From: Hemibagrus wyckioides
Taxonomy: Eukaryota > Chordata > Actinopteri > Siluriformes > Bagridae
NCBI RefSeq assembly: GCF_019097595.1
Contig: NC_080717.1
Span: forward strand, 16,247,336-16,311,335
DNA length: 64,000 nucleotides
Reading direction: 5' to 3'
Shown piece after piece: positions 60,276 through 64,000 of this stretch. Below the pieces are notes generated by a model. It worked only from the letters and a program-made list of their open reading frames with translations. It did no database searches and was not told the DNA's origin. Position 1 is the first letter of the stretch. Each line of letters starts with the position of its first letter. The position numbers were made by a program, and so were the translations under genes.

Positions 60276-60890
60276 GAGAGAGAGACAGAGCCCCAAAAAC
60301 AGCTCCTGTATCTCTAAGATGCAAAATAAATATGCCAGTAACCTGCCTGAACTCTAAAACATGAACCAGTGAATAATTACATAATTTAGAATCGAAAATA
60401 AATTGGATGGCATGGCATTATTAAAATATGGCATCAGTGAATTAACCTTTTACATGTTTATGGGATTAGAATTTTTTTTTTAAACATATACAGTCCTGTT
60501 AATATATGGCAGTTCAAATAGTTTTCAAGCATTTTGAATGTAAATAAATAAATAAAATAAAATAAAATAAAACTAACTAGGTTTTTCATCTAGATAGTCC
60601 TGGGCCTGTAATGTCTGCCACATCATTTGTCAGCTATCTGCTTGCTTTTCTTCTCCTTGTTTGCTCATTTATTTTTGCTGTCTGTGCAGCTTTTCAGCTC
60701 ATTTGTGTATGTGTGCTCACGTATGAAAGTGATGGAGCCACAAAGCTAGCTACACCAAAGTTAGGCCTTATTCCTAATCCACTAAGAGCGGTTCCTGTTT
60801 TTTTTTCTTTGTGCTCCTTTTTTCTCCCCCTCCTCCTCCTCCTCCTCCTCCTCCTCTCCTCTTGGTCATCTCCCCTTTAAATCTTTGTAG

Positions 60891-60998
60891 GGCTTTTCAA
60901 ACCGCCCGGCCCATTGGCAGAGGGCCGCTGGGAGAGGCGGGATTGGAGCAGCTGCAGGCCCCCCCACAGCCGCTACCTATCAGGGCACGGACAGACTG
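60891..60998 (+). CDS. mbnl3: Candidate 108-bp mbnl3 cassette exon
   Basis: A GC-rich island with a convincing acceptor (T/C-rich tract ending atctttgtag) and donor (CTG, then GTGAGG). Its 108 bp is divisible by three, so it can be included or skipped without changing the flanking phase-1 frame. In that frame it reads LFKPPGPLAEGRWERRDWSS and so on, with no stop. The other two frames are also open. I know of no mammalian counterpart. Only the phase-1 reading lets the next exon encode muscleblind sequence. Confidence 0.5.
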
Positions 60999-62903
60999 GT
61001 GAGGGTAGAGCCCCCCCCCGCCCCCCGCCCCCCAACACACACACACACACACACACCTTGCCCATACACTTATCATGAGGATACATCACCTGGCCACCAT
61101 ATGCTTTACTGAAGTCTAGGTCAAAGCTGAATCAGTCCCAGTTGACACATTTTGTAGATTATAAACTCATAAACACACTGTATTACTTCCACATATGTTC
61201 TGAGAGTAGGATTCGCTCGCAGGTCTGTCTAAACCTAATGTGCAATGATAGCTCCTCTATCTCTCCCAAACAACAATTAAGAGAGTTTAATCAGCATGCC
61301 CATATGTGTGTGTATGGATGTGAGGGGAAGTGTGTGTCTGTATCATGTAGGATGCTGTTGCTGTTTGTGTATCATGCTGTATTAGTTTGCTCTCTGCCAT
61401 ATAACGACTCTTCATTCATAAACAGAGGAGGTTTAGGGCAACTTTCCCTATGGGAGCCATTCACACATCCATACATCAGTAGTATCGTAACTAGTCAGTC
61501 ACATATCAAGTATATAAGCAGATATGTAAAGAAAAAACGAAGGAATTGGCCATGATTCTCAAAGATGGCATAGATTTGTGCTGGAATGCCTTGTATGTAT
61601 GTGTAGGCTACATTTCCTGCTGTTTTTGTCAGTTTTATTTTAGTTTTTGCTTTCGTTCCAATACATGGTCCAGCTCCATCAAAATACAATTATCAGATAC
61701 ATCTGTCTGATTGGATTGTATGATTTTGATGACTTTTATTTAAGTGCACAGCTGCAGTGCAATAAGTATTGATCTTAGTTATTTCAAGTTGGTAACACTT
61801 TATAATAACAACTGGTGGGAAGTTCTTCTAGGAACAGTTTAAAACAAAGACAGGAAATTGATTGAACAATGTAACATTTGTCATGAATATAAACTGCGAT
61901 GGTATTTAAATAGTAAGAAAAATAACATTTATTAAATCAATCTAAATATTTCTAGACATTTCTGAATACATCACAAAATTAGACACTAATATGTCCATAG
62001 ATTATATAATATTATCCAGGCACGCTCAGTGCTCTCAGTCTGACATTTTGTTCCACTTTATAAGGAACTTTATAAAGACTATGGATACTTTTTTTTTTTT
62101 TTTTTGCTGCATAAGTTACAATTGCTAGTAGCGTACAGATCTTTTTGTCACCAATATATAGCAACCTGTGCATACATTTTAGACTTAAAAAACATAACTC
62201 TGAGGATGAAAATATACTAAATGAGGCAGAAGGAGGATGCAATCAAAACAAATCAGGTCAGCATTTGATGAGAATGTCAGAAGTTATTTCAAAGTTATTA
62301 AAGAATTTAAAACAGGTAATATAGAGTTAAACAGGTTAGTTATTTGTGTTTGATAATGGGCTACAGGAAAATCTGGTTGGTTTTCCAGGTTAGTCATGTG
62401 CCATGTCAGTCAAATTGCCTGTTTCTATGAACAGAGGCAGCTCATGACTCTGTAGTGAGGGCCAGTGGTATGACTAGCAAGGCTACTCGATTGACGACAC
62501 AAATAATAAATGTATATGGTGAAATTTTTTGTCTTTTGTCAAAAGACCAAAACTAGACAGTTAGAAACTTCCCAACTAATCACTATTGTTGATATAATGT
62601 CTTAAAGTTAATGCATTTAAAAGTAATCCATAACAAATATTCTGTGCATGTCAATAAAATAGAGTTCATTGTTTATTGAATTTCTGCTGTACAAATGCAT
62701 CAAATCTTCTGTTATAAAGTGTTACCTGTAAGTTTTACTTGCATGTTCTTGGGTGAAAAATCATCTTGGCAGTACATAAATGCTACTTGCCATGACTGTT
62801 CCGCCTCTTCCTCTGGCATATAATGTCATGGTACTCATAACATTCCTCCTCCCCTCCACCTCCCCCCTCTCCCTTGTTTCTTGTCTGACTCGCCTGAAAA
62901 AAG
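60999..62903. other. mbnl3 intron, unclassified
   Basis: It contains a C-run and (CA)n at about 61010-61056 and AT-rich DNA. No gene or named repeat was found. The 3' end has a long CT-rich tract at 62840-62890. Confidence 0.5.
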
Positions 62904-62998
62904 TTCCCATGATGCACGGTGCCACCACTTCCACTGTTTCGTCGGCTACGACCCCAGTCACCAATGTTCCTTTTGCCGAATCAGCTGCCTCCAATCAG
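62904..62998 (+). CDS. mbnl3: Muscleblind-like 3, 95-bp exon
   Basis: Exactly 95 bp, as for the frame-shifting MBNL exon of mammals. It enters in phase 1 (V codon completed) and reads PMMHGATTSTVSSATTPVTN, VPFAESAASNQ, matching the HGAT-x2-TVSAATT...SVPFA block. The acceptor aaaaaag lies far from the pyrimidine tract. The donor is GTTTGC, weak. Including or skipping it changes the C-terminal frame. Confidence 0.9.
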
Positions 62999-63103
62999 GT
63001 TTGCCCCTTCATTTTGGCCTCTTCTCTTTTCAGCTGTACGGCATCCAGCACCGGTCCACAGACACCACGTCCAGCAGCGTAGCGAGAAATTGCACAAAGG
63101 AAT
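62999..63103 (+). CDS. mbnl3: Possible alternative C-terminal coding end of mbnl3
   Basis: If the weak donor at 62999 is not used, the frame reads through (VCPFILASSLFSCTASSTGP) to TAG at 63080-63082. Alternatively, an acceptor cttttcag at 63027-63034 would start an exon from CTG TAC GGC: with 95-bp-exon phase it reads LYGIQHRSTDTTSSSVARNC and stops at TGA 63104-63106; in phase 1 it runs to a TAG near 63119. The 36-bp gap to that acceptor is too short for an intron from 62998, so that exon would need skipping. The usual last exon may lie beyond the window. Confidence 0.35.
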
Positions 63104-63134
63104 GAAAATGCTGGATTAGTGATGTAGATTTAAT

Positions 63135-63305
63135 TAGACTCGTTCAGTCTAAATCGCCCCTTGGTGTGAATGAGTGGATGAACCTGTGAATGTGGATTGG
63201 CATCCCAGCCAGGATACCAGGCCTGGGGTCAGTGTTCCTGAGATCGGCTCCGGATGCACGGAGAGCCTGACCAGGATGAAGCAGATAATGAAGATGAATG
63301 AATGT
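63135..63305 (+). repeat. DANA/V-SINE-like tail, plus strand
   Basis: Order: gtctaaatcgccccttggtg, tgaatgagtggatgaacc, cccagccaggataccaggcc, tcctgagatcggctccggat and gaccaggatgaagcagataa, with an atgaatgaatg end. This is a typical fish SINE tail. Confidence 0.7.
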
Positions 63306-64000
63306 GTAAATGGATGACGATCCTGACAGAAAGTATATGACAGAAATGAGAGCAAAGTCACTTTCTCACTGTAATGAGCTTCTGTTTTTCTGAGATCTGT
63401 GATCTGTTTAACATGGGAGCTCTGGCCCTAGGCAACCCACCTGAGCTAGCTGTTTGTACTAGTTAAAACCCAGCTGGATTGAAACTCTCTGTGGACCAGT
63501 GCGGAGCCTCTGTGTAGCCCTGTGTCACCGTGTCTCTGTGTGTATTCACCTTGCCTTTTCAAATGTCTCCACTCTATGTTGGCACACAGCATCTTCTGTG
63601 TAGATAAAACATTATAGTGTCCATATTCATTCTTTCTCTTTCTCTGGTTTTCAGACAGATATAGCTTTGGGGGTTAATTAGGGGTAAATCAGTGACACTT
63701 GCAATGTCGCTAGCTGTTGTTTAACTCTCTCAGGGCCAGATGTACTAAGCTGTATACAGTCAGTTTGACATGTTGCTTGAAAAACCTTACATAACGTACA
63801 TAAAACCTTAGATATGAAACTGGCATGTTAGCCCAAATGCTGTATGTGTGATACATGCAGAAATGTGCAACTTTCATTTACTAAATTTTGTGGAATTTGT
63901 GGTGATCAGTTTTGTGTGTTATTTTAACCACGAGTCTAAATTAACACCGTGTGTGTTTGTGAAAGCAGTATGTGTGTGTGTATATATTTGTACAGTCAAC
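63306..64000. other. Downstream sequence to window edge
   Basis: No coding exon was recognised. The window ends in a (TG)n-rich stretch. Remaining mbnl3 terminal exon(s) may lie beyond. Confidence 0.4.

Noticed and set aside
60811..61002. Proline-run frame overlapping the 108-bp candidate exon
   Set aside because: The poly-Pro comes from the CTC tract of the splice acceptor, and this frame does not join in phase to the muscleblind exons.

Overview
This is a vertebrate, specifically teleost, nuclear DNA window. Coding exons are short, carry GT/AG splice sites and are separated by introns of 0.2 to about 16 kb. The rest is AT-rich and full of fish-type repeats: tRNA-derived and DANA/V-like SINEs, L2/Rex-like LINE ends, Tc1/mariner elements and very long microsatellites. 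The SINE consensus at 21.1 and 21.8 kb resembles ones I associate with catfishes and their relatives. An otophysan fish, possibly a siluriform, is therefore my best guess, but the species is not proven by the sequence.

Three protein genes lie head to tail on the + strand. (1) The 3' part of a glypican, called gpc4 (1-5.2 kb): six certain coding exons, a possible donor end of one more at the window edge, and a long 3' UTR. (2) A complete heparan-sulfate 6-O-sulfotransferase, hs6st2: exon 1 at 15338-15879 and exon 2 at 24998-25838, giving 460 aa across a 9.1-kb intron. (3) A muscleblind-like RNA-binding protein, mbnl3: a probable non-coding first exon ending at 28401, a 5'-UTR plus start-codon exon ending at 45159, and coding exons through at least 62998, continuing to or beyond the window edge. 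From memory, human Xq26 has the same order and orientation (GPC4, HS6ST2, MBNL3), which supports these paralogue assignments. Gpc4 protein carries heparan sulfate and hs6st2 sulfates heparan sulfate, so two neighbouring genes act on one pathway. mbnl3 is an unrelated splicing regulator.

Layout: 1-5.2 kb gpc4; 5.2-14.5 kb repeat-rich intergenic DNA (SINEs, two LINE fragments, a Tc1 composite inside a TTAA-type element, a 1-kb purine microsatellite); 14.5-25.9 kb hs6st2 with its promoter region and a nearly intact Tc1 transposon in its intron; 25.9-28.0 kb spacer with a second fold-back Tc1 composite; 28.0-64 kb mbnl3 with repeat-laden introns.

I found no prokaryotic-type system, CRISPR array, rRNA or functional tRNA gene. 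The most unusual items are two copies of a shared head-to-head (fold-back) Tc1 derivative, one of them nested in a TTAA element; a 983-bp interrupted homopurine tract; and a 108-bp candidate mbnl3 cassette exon open in all three frames.
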